A stretch of DNA of 64,000 nt from Lutraria lutraria (Eukaryota > Mollusca > Bivalvia > Venerida > Mactridae), in assembly GCA_964023205.1 (NCBI GenBank), contig OZ026838.1, positions 31,833,843 through 31,897,842 of the forward strand, given 5' to 3'. Below, piece by piece: positions 25,001 to 34,823 of the stretch (positions are counted from its first letter, which is position 1; each line of letters opens with the position of its first letter). The notes under the pieces are model-generated. The model searched no databases. It had not been told where the DNA came from and saw only the letters and a list, made by a program, of their open reading frames with translations. The position numbers and the translations under genes were made by a program.

Positions 25001-27449
25001 AAGATTCAGTCACAAACAGTTGGTGAAAGTTGATCATTATTTATTTGTTTTTATTAATTTTCAGTCTTCCAAGAAGAAGCGCTCTCCAACTGCTTATATG
25101 TTATGGTGTAGTGCCAACAGACCACGTCTTGTAAATGATAATCCTGGGATTGGTATGTTTTCTAAATATTCTCTGTTACGAATTGAATTTTGCTTGAATG
25201 ATATCTTGGATTTGCTCTTATATACTACAGTGTTTTATTAAACAGTTGATAATATTTATGCTTAATTTATTTCACCCAATTTTTAATTAATTTCTTTGCA
25301 ACATTAAATGTGTCATTTCTAAATATAGCTGAGATAACAATGTAATTATTGGCATTGTTTCTTTTTCAGATTTCTCAACCATCAGTAAAACACTTGGTGA
25401 AATGTGGTCCAATTTATCTGAAAAAGATAAAATTGTAAGTGCATAACTTAATTACCAGTCAGCTTGTATGCAACAGTGACTGTGAAAGGTCAAAGTATAT
25501 AATTAAGCTATGTTTGGAATTGGAGATTTTTTACTCTATGAATTCAAAGAAAACATTGTAAAAGCAGTTAACATTTAACTGTTCAAAAATAAAACTATTT
25601 AAAGTCCCTTAGCTTTTTGCTATAAAAATGTATGCAAAAAACAAATAATTGCTGATTTATCCCAGGATAATTATTACTGATGAAACGAGCCCTTTTTCTT
25701 CATTTCGATGTGAATTTTTCTTTTGTAAACTTGAATTATATAGAGCGTGTGAAGTCACTTCATGACGTGTGCATAATATGACTGAAGGAAAACACAGCTG
25801 TTCTATAAATAGTATTTATTTCAATGATATTGAAAAAAATACGATAGTGGTTTTGGAAACATTTTTTCTTGCTATAAAGTACGCACGGGAAGAAAACACA
25901 CCGGATTCCTCTGTTATAGAACAAACAGAAACTATTACGACCAATAGATTTATATGATTATGGGACTTATTTGGCCTAACTAATGTACTGAAACAATGAA
26001 CACTACATTTAGAAATTCACACTGTGCTGTTTATTATTATAAAGGCGTTCCTTAGTTTTTGTATACATAAATATTATCTGTTACATTACAGGTATGGAAG
26101 AGAAAAGCTAAGAAGGCAGCTGGTAAAGGGTCTACATTAATAACTACTGGGAAGACTACTGCATCAAAATTACCAGGATCTCAGGCAGCTCCTACTGCTA
26201 GACAGATGACAGTGATGTCACAGAAAATGGCAGTTGTTCCACAGGCCCTGGTAGCTGCTAAACAAGTGAAACAAGTCCCTGTGGAAGATATTGCTACGCC
26301 AGTCAAGGTACTAGGCTTTAATTAGAATTTAATGCAATACCTAGTATTTTCTCTTCTATTAACTGGCCTTATGATGACATTAAATCTTATCTTAATAACT
26401 CACTTGTCATGATCACAGTTTGAAAATTCCTTTCAGCAGCTTTTCTTATTCAAGGAAATGATAAAATAATATGCTCTTTTTTGATGACATAGGCATACTA
26501 GAAACAAACTTGACACAATGGTTATGTCATATGCCATCAAATAAAAAATTTATACAAAGAGGATTATTTTCAATGTTCTTAGTATAGTTTATACTTAAAT
26601 ATATAATTCTATGTCACAGGGATTTGGTATAGAACCATTGGATGTTGCTGCTCATCTTAAGATTGTTGGTGAATCTTTGAGTATTATTGGAATGAAGTTA
26701 CAAGAACATAGGGTATGCTATTAAGTAATTTTACTTCTTATGCCTCAGCCATTTGAAATGGTGGAAGGGCATAAAGTGTCAGCCCTTCTGTCTGTCTGAA
26801 ATAACAATAACTCAATAAATATTTCATGGATTGGTTTCATATTTAAATGAAGGTGTATAATAATAAAATACAGTTTCATGTTTGATTTCTGCATTTTCAC
26901 AGGAGTTATGGCCCCTTTTTGACTTAGCTCTCAGCGGGGGCATTTGTTTCCTCCAGTCACATTTCTAGTTTCTATAAATCACTCATCTACATTGTTAGAT
27001 GTCGTGAGATGATTTTTATTAATACAATATGGGTAACATATTGAGGACATTCATTTTTTATTGTTGCATATCTAGTTTCCTCTCAAATAAATAACATAAT
27101 AAAATATAAATACATTCTTGAAACTAATGCATATTTGCTGTGTTTAAAATCTAATCAAACCTCTATTGAAGTATTCATGTGATTGTATACACTATTAAGT
27201 GTTCTTTCACCTACATGTGTTATGTTTTAAACTCAGATTGTAGGATCTTTTACAACTCAAATTTGTATATTTTTAATACAGGGTCTAATTGCTGTTCAAG
27301 GGAGCCTATCAGTGTTATTGGACTCTATGTTGTGTGCAGTTGCTCCCCTTATGTGTTTGACAGCGGTATTACCAGAGACCAACGGTTTACCAGCAGAAAC
27401 TCATATGAAGAATCTTGATAATATTGCATACATAATGCCAGGGTTGTGA
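18933..27449 (+). CDS. HMGXB4: HMGXB4-type HMG-box protein, complete 10-exon CDS
   Basis: Coding exons with GT/AG borders and matching phases: 18933-19008, 20418-20686, 21217-22102, 22744-22914, 23255-23343, 25065-25152, 25370-25434, 26092-26307, 26620-26712, 27282-27449 (TGA). They total 2121 nt, or 706 residues; human HMGXB4 is about 600. The start ATG lies five bases after an acceptor (ttttttcag), so the 5'UTR is spliced. Order: a short acidic/basic N-terminus; an [16 protein letters not shown] conserved patch (about residue 28-40); a long Ser/Lys-rich low-complexity stretch; Lys-rich stretches; one HMG box (about 500-565) encoded by three exons; a Gln/Ala/Lys linker; and a C-terminal conserved domain ending NIAYIMPGL, diagnostic of the HMGXB4 (HMG2L1) family. 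Known of the family: nuclear DNA-binding protein, reported as a modulator of Wnt signalling and transcription. Nuclear role here is inferred. Transcribed toward the phosphatase gene (convergent). Confidence 0.93.
19406..20130. repeat. HMGXB4: AGGTCA-rich intronic element in HMGXB4 intron 1
   Basis: Begins aaccaggttttcacaaag (itself followed by the inverse gtgaaacctggt) and ends near aaaacctggtttcgtggc. Inside are three blocks of about 138 bp starting gtgtccggtcaataac (19492, 19628, 19771), each with tcaaggtcactgtt. Typical of bivalve intergenic DNA; the family name is unknown to me. Confidence 0.7.
20418..20686 (+). CDS. HMGXB4: HMGXB4 coding exon 2
   Basis: Begins after ttattttcag and joins the previous exon's single G to form a Val codon. 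It encodes [16 protein letters not shown], a conserved basic patch of the family, then Ser/Thr/Pro-rich sequence. It ends TCTAGG|gtgaga in phase 0. Confidence 0.88.
20783..21000. repeat. Interspersed repeat A, copy 2, in an HMGXB4 intron
   Basis: Same cctataacagaggccgaaattcgg start and aatgaaaggctaaggcccc end as repeat A. An 82-codon reverse frame across it is not a gene. Confidence 0.7.
21217..22102 (+). CDS. HMGXB4: HMGXB4 large central exon (Lys/Ser-rich, predicted disordered)
   Basis: An 886-nt exon opening [20 protein letters not shown] and ending EIELG at the gtaagt donor. It is rich in Ser, Lys, Pro and Glu with no domain I recognise, apart from a (V/I)KxE-type SUMOylation-like motif around IKKEPQ and LKTEPD. 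Probably disordered. The acceptor is ttttttgaag, an AAG rather than CAG site. Confidence 0.9.
22238..22706. mobile_element. Possible hAT-like MITE in an HMGXB4 intron
   Basis: Left ttagggttgcaacaa and right ttgcaccacta are roughly inverse. The interior has repeated attgcaatac and tataccagtata blocks, with catggtacatgag and gtaccatggtacat palindromes. No transposase. Confidence 0.4.
23392..23726. mobile_element. HMGXB4: TTAA-flanked MITE in an HMGXB4 intron
   Basis: TTAA then aggtccattagctttttg; the far end reads caaaaagctaatggggct then TTAA. 335 bp, no coding content. A second, related left end (ttaaagtcccttagcttttt) occurs at about 25596 in a later intron of the same gene. Confidence 0.7.
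23757..24940. mobile_element. 1.2-kb element of about 165-bp subrepeats with taccccc ends
   Basis: Starts tacccccagatatg (mirrored at once by atatgggggc) and ends gcatctgggggta. After a ggtcggtcggtc run there are about seven units of ttgtccggacaatttctcag...tgaaacttcacagaagtgat...gagttatggccctttgtt, at about 23857, 24028, 24197, 24360, 24519, 24668 and 24830, decaying rightwards. Confidence 0.7.
25065..26307 (+). CDS. HMGXB4: HMGXB4 HMG-box exons (25065-25152, 25370-25434, 26092-26307)
   Basis: The box starts [12 protein letters not shown], continues with [18 protein letters not shown] and [14 protein letters not shown], and ends [12 protein letters not shown]. This is the standard three-helix HMG layout: an early aromatic pair, a mid-box EMW..LS..DK helix and a basic end. 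Two introns interrupt it (phases 1 and 0). Residues 549-620 after the box are an Ala/Gln/Thr/Lys linker. The 200-650-bp introns hold only AT-rich sequence, plus a possible MITE at about 25600. Confidence 0.95.
25596..25970. mobile_element. Possible second copy of the TTAA MITE
   Basis: Left end tttaaagtcccttagctttttgc matches the element at 23392. The right end is unclear (atgggactta near 25958 could be a degraded partner). A 62-codon open frame inside is not supported as a gene. Confidence 0.35.
26620..27449 (+). CDS. HMGXB4: HMGXB4 C-terminal domain exons (26620-26712, 27282-27449)
   Basis: Encodes [19 protein letters not shown], then [20 protein letters not shown], and ends [12 protein letters not shown] followed by TGA. 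This C-terminal segment is what separates HMGXB4 from other HMG-box proteins; it is helical and hydrophobic with a Gly/Ser turn at the exon junction. The intron between holds a short interspersed repeat at about 26740-26970. Confidence 0.93.
26740..26970. repeat. Interspersed repeat in an HMGXB4 intron
   Basis: ggaagggcataaagtgtcagc...gtctgtctg...ggagttatggcccctttttg...gcgggggcattt. The same general design as 23757-24940, with a gcccttc/ggggcat frame. Confidence 0.5.
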
Positions 27450-30000
27450 GAACTGTTACAAATACTTATTGTGTGAATTTTATTGTATGGAACAAATTCA
27501 TTCATCTAAAATTTGAAGTGACTCTGTGTTCACTGAGATATGCTTGGATCTGGAGTTTATGGATAGAGAATTAAACAGTGTTGGTAATTGATCTGTTACT
27601 TTCTTACTTCACTTCTCAAGTACATCAAGTAATTGTTTGAAAGGAAATTATGACACGGTAGATATTCTTCTGTTTCAGATAGAATTAAAATATGCTTAGA
27701 GTTGTGAAACAAATTACATACTAGACTGAGTCAGTATGGGTATGATTACCATTAATTCTGAATGGTGTTGATACAAGTTGTAGGAATTAATTCACATTAA
27801 TGCTGAATGATTTAGATTGTGTAATCTCTGTGGAAGGGTATGTCCATCTGTTGAATATATTCTAATTACTATATTTGGGTTTGATGTACTGAAATGGATA
27901 TTAGCTTCTGTTAATGTGTTGAATATTCCCTAAGGAAATTTAGATGAATGTTCCCTCTAAATGTGTACAACTGTGTCGTGTGAAAACAGTCGTTAGACAA
28001 AAACAAGAACTTCCATTATTTGTATTAACTGTTAGTATAGACAGTGGATAAACTATTTGGCAAATTTCTAAATGATTGTTTTTAGTCATAGAAATGCTGA
28101 ATTGGATGTCCTATGACATATTCAACTAAGTCTACAGTAATGACTGTGACCATATTTTATATCTGGAACTAAATCTTGGATTAGGAATAGTCAGTGTTTT
28201 AAATTGGCTAACTATAGATAATTTCTCTTTTCTTTTGCACATAGTCTGTATACACCCATATTAATACTACTATGAGCAGAGTTCAGTCACCTCATGTGTT
28301 ATGATTCATAGCTCCATACGCTCATCTTTCTTGCAATGCTCATTCATATACATACCACATGTGTTCATAATGCATCTTCTTTCTTATATTTCTTTTTATA
28401 CTCACTGCATCTACTGATGAGGGGGACATAATATGATATATAATGATTGATTTGTCTGTTAGTGTGTACTTTGGTTTACTTGATTTTACCATTTGAACCA
28501 TTCCCAATCCACCCATATAACCCAACCTCAATTGATCTTGACCTTAATTGGATGCACACAAATTTTAAAAAATGGTTGATTTATCCCTTAAATCTAGATT
28601 ATGCCCTTTGTCAAGCATCAATGGCTATTTCTTGGTTAACTACATTTTACCAATTCTAACCTGTCAACCTGTATTGATTTTGTTTGTTATCACTTATTTT
28701 TAGTACAGTAATGGGACTTGACTATTTTTCCTACATGTAATGTATAGGGCAATTGTTTGAAAACTTCTTTTTTTACGTATTGACCTCTATTAGATTTAAG
28801 GTCTATTGTCAAGCATGCCACCAGGGGGACATGTGTTTATTGAACGCAGTGTATTGTTCTTATTCTTTGTTGATAGCCCCAAGTGTTCTGTATTGATCAT
28901 TTTATTATATTTCTAAAATATGTTGTTATGAGATAGTTGTACTATTGGTAGCATGTACATTTGTCAGTTTAGAAATGTTTTTTTATTTTTTTGTTATAAT
29001 TAGTGCTTACTAGATTCTGAATGATGATTATTTTTAGAAATGTCCATTTTATGTCTTGTATCATTTGCACTTCTAAATTGAATGATTTTTGGCAGCTATC
29101 TTATTTGTAATCATGTTTGAACACTTTTCTGTGTAGAATGAAGTTAAAGGATAAATATGTCAATCAGAGCTTGAACTTTATATACTACTGTATATTGGTA
29201 TACTAGTATATTGAGGACTTGTCAGGCACACAATAGTTTGTTATCATCTAATTCACATCTCAAGTATTTCTTGTATTTGAATATAAAACAACTTGAGCTA
29301 CTTTTTCCAGTTGGATATTTTCTATTCAGTTTATATACTTTATAATAATTATTTTCCTTATGAATGTATTTCAATAGCTGTTAGGTTATTCAAACAGTCT
29401 TCACAAAAATCTTTATAAAGCAATGGACATTTGGTCAAGTAAAAATGCAAACTTTACTGGACTGAATGAACTTTTAGTGGATCAAAATGAGTACATACAC
29501 ATTTTTATATAATTTGGCTAAAAACATATTTTTGAGAGTGCTTAAAATATTTCATTTTTGTTCTGAAACATGGTAACTATTGCTGAAAATAGACCACAGA
29601 CCTTTTCAAATTTACTGGACCGATGGCCATTTTGATGGAATCAGCCCAAGGTCCAGGGCTAAATTGAAGACTGTACATAATTATGATATAGATTTATTTC
29701 ATGAAGGAAATATAAATGTGCAATACATGTATGTTACAAATTTATGGTAACAGTGACCTTCCATGATAATTGTTGACTAATTCTAGTTACTGTCTGTTGT
29801 CACTATTTTATGAGTCAATGTCTTTTGTTATTGAATGTAAATGAATTATACGATTTTAGGGCTATTGGAATTTGTTAAGTATTATTTTATTGTATGTTTT
29901 GTATGATTTTGCATGATAAATGACTTCGGAAAGGTTGACATGAGTTTATTTTCTTTCTTTACTGAAAGGTAATGATGTTTGGATGTTTTATATTCTTTTA
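27450..30000 (+). other. HMGXB4: Probable HMGXB4 3'UTR and downstream DNA
   Basis: T-rich on the plus strand, no coding exons. No AATAAA is seen before about 30297 (in the SINE tail); attaaa occurs at 27569 and 27682. The UTR end is therefore unresolved. Contains the repeat at 29415-29620. Confidence 0.35.
29415..29620. repeat. Interspersed repeat, copy 2 of 2
   Basis: Same order of blocks as 640-830, with small indels and about 85% similarity by eye. Confidence 0.7.
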
Positions 30001-30009
30001 CCATATTAT

Positions 30010-30310
30010 ACTGGCTCAGTGGAGAGTGGTTAGAGTGTTTGTCTGCTGATCACGAGGTTGTGAGTTCGAACCCAGCACATGGCTTAAACTGTCCATGACC
30101 AATTTGTATGAAAATCTTACATCCTATGTTAAATTGTTCTCCACCTCTGAATCATGTAGGGTAGCTTGACAACAGCTTGCTGATAGAATGTGGTTAGTAG
30201 TGGTCAAGGCTTTAATGAAGTCAAGGGAACCTGGTTAGGATAACTGCCCTCCCCAATATAACTGATATAGTGTTGAAAATAGTGTTAAATCTGATGAAAT
30301 AAATAAATGA
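30010..30310 (+). mobile_element. Second tRNA-like SINE family
   Basis: ggctcagtggagagtggttagagtg resembles a tRNA D-arm/A box, and gagttcgaacccagc is a good B box, 45-50 bp apart. The tail ends in aaataaataaatgaaaatg. Not the same family as 61884. It could also supply a poly(A) signal to HMGXB4. Confidence 0.6.
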
Positions 30311-30879
30311 AAATGAAAAATTCAACGCTAGCCAGAATACTCAATTTTGAGAAAAGTCACTAGCCTCAATAGAAATTTACTAGCCCGGACTTTGGGCTCA
30401 AGAGTTAGAGCAGACTGCTAGTCTGGGAGAAATAAAAAAAGACACATTTTATTTTTGTCAAAAACCTGTATTACACTTCTGGTGCATCTAGGTTAACAAA
30501 GTATACAATTGTAAAAAATAAATGGTAATGAAAAAATGTGAAGAATGAAAAAGACATAACTGGAATACTTCAACAATTTATCAACCAACATAACCTTGCA
30601 TACACGTGAAACATAGTTCAGACAATAAGTCATATATAAGTCTGTAAATCAAAGCATTTTTTCATTTCATTATAATATACTTGATAATTGATATGAAAGC
30701 AATAACATTAATTCAGTTCATTGCACAATGACTACTGGTAAACCCCATAATGCATGTAAAAAATAAATTGCCTTTCTAATTGGTCACCCATTATTGTTAT
30801 TTTCAGCCTTTTCTAAATGCACATATTTGTAATCATATGAACACAAGTTTGCATGAACAACTAAACAGAGCATTATATC

Positions 30880-31080
30880 TGTTTGTTGGTTTGATTGAGT
30901 CTTACGCCCCTTTTCAACGGTCAGAGTCATATGAAGTTGACAGTTCACCTAACCATCGTTCCTGGGAAGAACCAGTACTTGACTCCCATCCTCTGTTAGC
31001 AACTGCCTACTTTTCACATAATGAGACATGGTCGGTAGCTGGGCTTGCCTTATATAAGAGAAAGTCGGAACAATCCATTA
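30880..31080 (-). mobile_element. SINE fragment lacking the tRNA head
   Basis: tgagtcttacgccccttttc, catatgaagttgacagttcac, gaagaaccagtacttgac and agacatggtcggtagc match the tail and body of the SINE; the tRNA-like head is missing. Confidence 0.65.
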
Positions 31081-31230
31081 AATGTCTGAAGGTGACTAAT
31101 TAGAAAGCACTAAACCCATCTTATATACTGAAGATCAATGACTTATTGTCAGAACTTTATTCTTCACCGTTCATAACATACAATCTGTTTCATCTTAATA
31201 GTCCATTGTGGGCATTATTATCAAAATACA

Positions 31231-31405
31231 ATACAACCTCTCCAGAGCGGCCCTCTTGAGTAAAAACTGCCCTTCAACAACAGCATGATTTTTCCCCAAT
31301 GCACAATTTAACTATTAATCTGACCTCTCTAGAGCAACGACCTCTCAACAACAACATAATTGTTCTACTCTCAAGGGGTGTTGCTTTGGAGAGTTTGCAA
31401 TGTGC
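31231..31405. mobile_element. MITE copy, same family as 1662-1855
   Basis: atacaacctctccagagcgg at one end and ctttggagagtttgcaatgt at the other, with gacctctctagagcaacgacc in the middle. Confidence 0.6.
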
Positions 31406-31409
31406 TGTG

Positions 31410-34172
31410 AAATTCAGCTCAGAGAATAAATCTATAAAACAAATGCCTTACCATTAAATTCAAGATATTTTTTTAACGGAAAGTTTTTGCATGTCGAGAT
31501 TCTTACTTCATTAATTGAGCCCAACTACAGATCACATGAAGGGGATAATCTCTGGCCACACATCAATCAACAGGTAACACCAACCAGCCAAAAAAATCTT
31601 GTAAAAAATAATAAAAACTGATTTGATTCAAATCTCAATTACTATGGAAATGTTATTGTTTCAATAACTTACAAAATGTTAAATCATCACATATTGCATT
31701 ATAACAAATAAGTACAGGCTCTATACTATAAAACCTGTATACTATGTACATATATCTAACACAGGGAATGTGATTATGAATATACCGGGTAGGTTAGTGT
31801 ATTGAATAAGAAAATCTTTTAGTTATTCTTGATTTTATGTACTTTAATTAAAACTACCAAAACCGACTATAGATAATGTTTATAAAGTGAACATAGTTAC
31901 ATTGAAGTCAAAGCTATCTATCTATATATCGAGGGCTCAGCGCAACACTGACATAACTTATTCTTATTTCAATATGAGTTACGACACTGTTGCGTTGAGT
32001 CCTTGATATGTATCCAATCTACTATTTGAATCTGTAAAGACTACTTTGTGCTTGAACAATAGATACATTTCTTCAATAATCATTCAAATTGACATGTTTT
32101 TAAACACCAGTTCAAAGTTATATTACTAATTAATTGAACAGTAATATCAATGAAGCAATTAAAAAATTAGGCTCAAATATTGATTAGATATACAATCACA
32201 AAGAAAAGGCCCATGATGGCCGACCCCACAACTAAGACATTGGCCAATGGGTAGAATAATAGATTTTTGTAGATTGGAGACCAAAAGGGATGACCCTTGA
32301 CCATACAAAAAATGAGTCATGGCTAAATTCAGTGTGATTAGTAAGAGCTGCAAACCATGCTTTATAAGATCATCTTAAATATGTAGAACAAACAATGATA
32401 CATAAATGATGACAATATCATTGATATCTAGTGTTGATGAGTTAATGGCAATAGAAAAATAGATCTGTTTTCTTACATACATTGCTACATTATTTGTACA
32501 GAAGCTACTGAATTGTAATCAATCAGAGATGATGTCACCTTCTTGCTACAAGGTTATAAAACTCGAGATTGATCTCCTTGCTCAAATCTCAATTTTTGTG
32601 TCAAATAATCTCAAGTTAGTAATGATAATACATTATTTTTTGCACAGTTTTCTTAATCCAAGTTAATTAATCAAATTTTATCTTACATTATTATATGACA
32701 AACAAATATATATTGATCCAAAAGAATGAAAATGGGCTTGAGACATTTCAGATTTTACAACCTTGGACCCTGGATGTTGAAAAGTAGACTTTAACTATAA
32801 TATTAATATATTTTCTTTCCTCATGGAAAGTACTGTGGCATCATTATTATTATTCATGTGTAACAATTTTTCACATATTTACAGCAAAGGTAGATGTGCA
32901 AATTCACAACACACTAACATTCTTGTGTTATCATGATACCAAAGACAATTTTTAGCTGTACTGAAAATTGGGGGAATTCAAGACAGTGCCTAATTACCTT
33001 ATTGTGTTTGCCCGAAAATACATATACCAGTGAAATGAGATAATACCACAGTACTATATTTTTGTACAGTTAAAAACCTACAGAATATGTCTCAATTTGA
33101 AACTCTAAAGATTTTTTTATGTAGATAATTTATCATGCAAATGATAGGAGAATATACTATTTTTTGTTACCACAGAAAAAATTCTGACACCATAAAAACT
33201 GTTCATGTGCTGAACAATTCACAGCCTTGACTTCCAGTATAAATTGCATGGATCAGCAATAAGTTATTTAAAATTTCATCAAATATGGTAATATCGTCAT
33301 AGTAACAGTTTTTATAGCAGTATATCTAAGTTCTGACACCCTTGAACAATATAATCGAGATTCTTATGCTACTGCATAATAATGTGGTTCAATAATAAAA
33401 TAGATGAAAATTACAAAATTTTGATGACAAAAAATGAGAAATTTCATAAACAAACTATGCAGTAAACAATGCTTCAAGAATTATGGTGATTTAAATAACA
33501 AAACAAGGAAATAAAATGTGTAAAGAATGTATTTACATTGCATTTTTAATTGAAATTTAATTGCATGGTTGACAGAAATATTAAATTGGGAAAATTTTGA
33601 ACTACCCGTTCTGGCTTTGATTTATGACTACCGTTATATGAACATGAATGATTATAACCAATACTCCCAAACATTACTTCAAAACAATCAGTACTTTATA
33701 ATAATTACCTGCAATGCTATTTCATCAACAAACATTTCTTGACTCTAATTAGTACTGGAATTAGCAGTCGTCCGCCAGAGATATATCTATTAATCACAGC
33801 TATAAAAGTCTGTTGTTAAAATTTTGATATCAGAAACTATAATCTTGTCCCATTAAGAAAACATTATAAACATAGACAGTTAAATAGTACTTGTATCATT
33901 ATAATTATGGAGTACTGGTTAAATATAAGTCAGTAACTTCTCCAGTTAAAATTCAGTGATGAAAATATAAAATGGAGCATGAGTGCTTACATTTCTATAT
34001 GTATAGTTAAATAAAGGAATTTCATTTCCAAACAGGTTCACTCAGTGTAATTTGACGAGTAAGGAAAAAAATAAAAATCAACCCGCAGTTGTTAAAGAAA
34101 AAGAAATTTAAACTAAGTGCATTATAATGGAAGAAGTATAAACATTTGATCAATGTAAAAATAGAAAAAAAA
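31410..34172. other. Convergent intergenic region and phosphatase 3'UTR
   Basis: AT-rich. Minus-strand ATTAAA candidates at 33545-33550 and 33556-33561, about 620 bp after the stop, could end the phosphatase transcript. Apart from the 31926 fold-back, nothing else seen. Confidence 0.35.
31926..32009. repeat. 84-bp fold-back element
   Basis: Arms of 33 bp (31926-31958 and 31977-32009; cgagggctcagcgcaacact against agtgttgcgttgagtccttg-type inverse) with several mismatches and an 18-bp loop. Confidence 0.65.
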
Positions 34173-34823
34173 TCACAAGTAACTAGAATCTGTCGCGTCT
34201 GTCTCATACATATCCACTGAATTGTTCAAATCAACAATATGAATTTCATTCATTTCTTGAGCATTCTGACGAAATAAAGGCCGCCTCTTGGTACTCTGTC
34301 TTCGCGGCCAATTGAGCTCTGCAGACGCAGATTCGTTGAAATGAGCAATGGTTTCCGGATTCCATACATGTACATGACCCGGAGCAGCCGGTGGGGCACT
34401 AGGCTTTGGTTCACTAACATTTGATTGTTTTCGGCCATTTTTGTTTATATGACCATTTGCGTTTTCCATGATTAATCCTGACGATTTACTTCGTGTTAAG
34501 TCGTTACGATTTTCACTACTCGCTAATAACATGTGAGAATCAATACCTCGTGTACTTATCCCCTCACACGAGGAATCATTCGAGTCATCACGTGCATGAG
34601 AAATGAAAACATTTGTGCGACTATGATTTTTATGACTGGTTCCGTTTCTACTTTCCTCCACAGGCTGAGGACTAAGGATGTTCTGGAAACCAGTCAATAG
34701 TTCATATCCCTGTTGAATTTCCCCTTCTATCACAGTAGGAGATGTGACCATGATTTTTGGTGAATCACCTTGCATTAGATGTACAACAAGCATCATATAC
34801 GAATAACAGTAGATATACTCTGC
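34173..34823 (-). CDS. Phosphatase last exon: end of D2 plus long C-terminal tail
   Basis: Starts after ttctatttcatag in phase 0 with AEYIYCYSYMMLVVHLMQ, equivalent to the final helix (QYKFCYEVALEYL) of D2. About 190 residues follow, rich in Ser, Asn, Asp and Pro: PKPSAPPAAPG (SH3-like proline patch), WPRRQSTKRRP (basic, kinase-site-like RRQS), VDMYETD, and a terminal SSYL. Vertebrate tandem-domain receptor PTPs stop soon after D2, so the tail is unusual. The end SSYL fits a class I PDZ ligand. The stop is TGA at 34175-34173. Confidence 0.9.
   Translation of the reverse strand, partial: AEYIYCYSYMMLVVHLMQGDSPKIMVTSPTVIEGEIQQGYELLTGFQNILSPQPVEESRNGTSHKNHSRTNVFISHARDDSNDSSCEGISTRGIDSHMLLASSENRNDLTRSKSSGLIMENANGHINKNGRKQSNVSEPKPSAPPAAPGHVHVWNPETIAHFNESASAELNWPRRQSTKRRPLFRQNAQEMNEIHIVDLNNSVDMYETDATDSSYL

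Noticed and set aside
30010..30082. tRNA gene
   Set aside because: Good A and B boxes but no closed acceptor stem and an AT-rich SINE tail; treated as a SINE.
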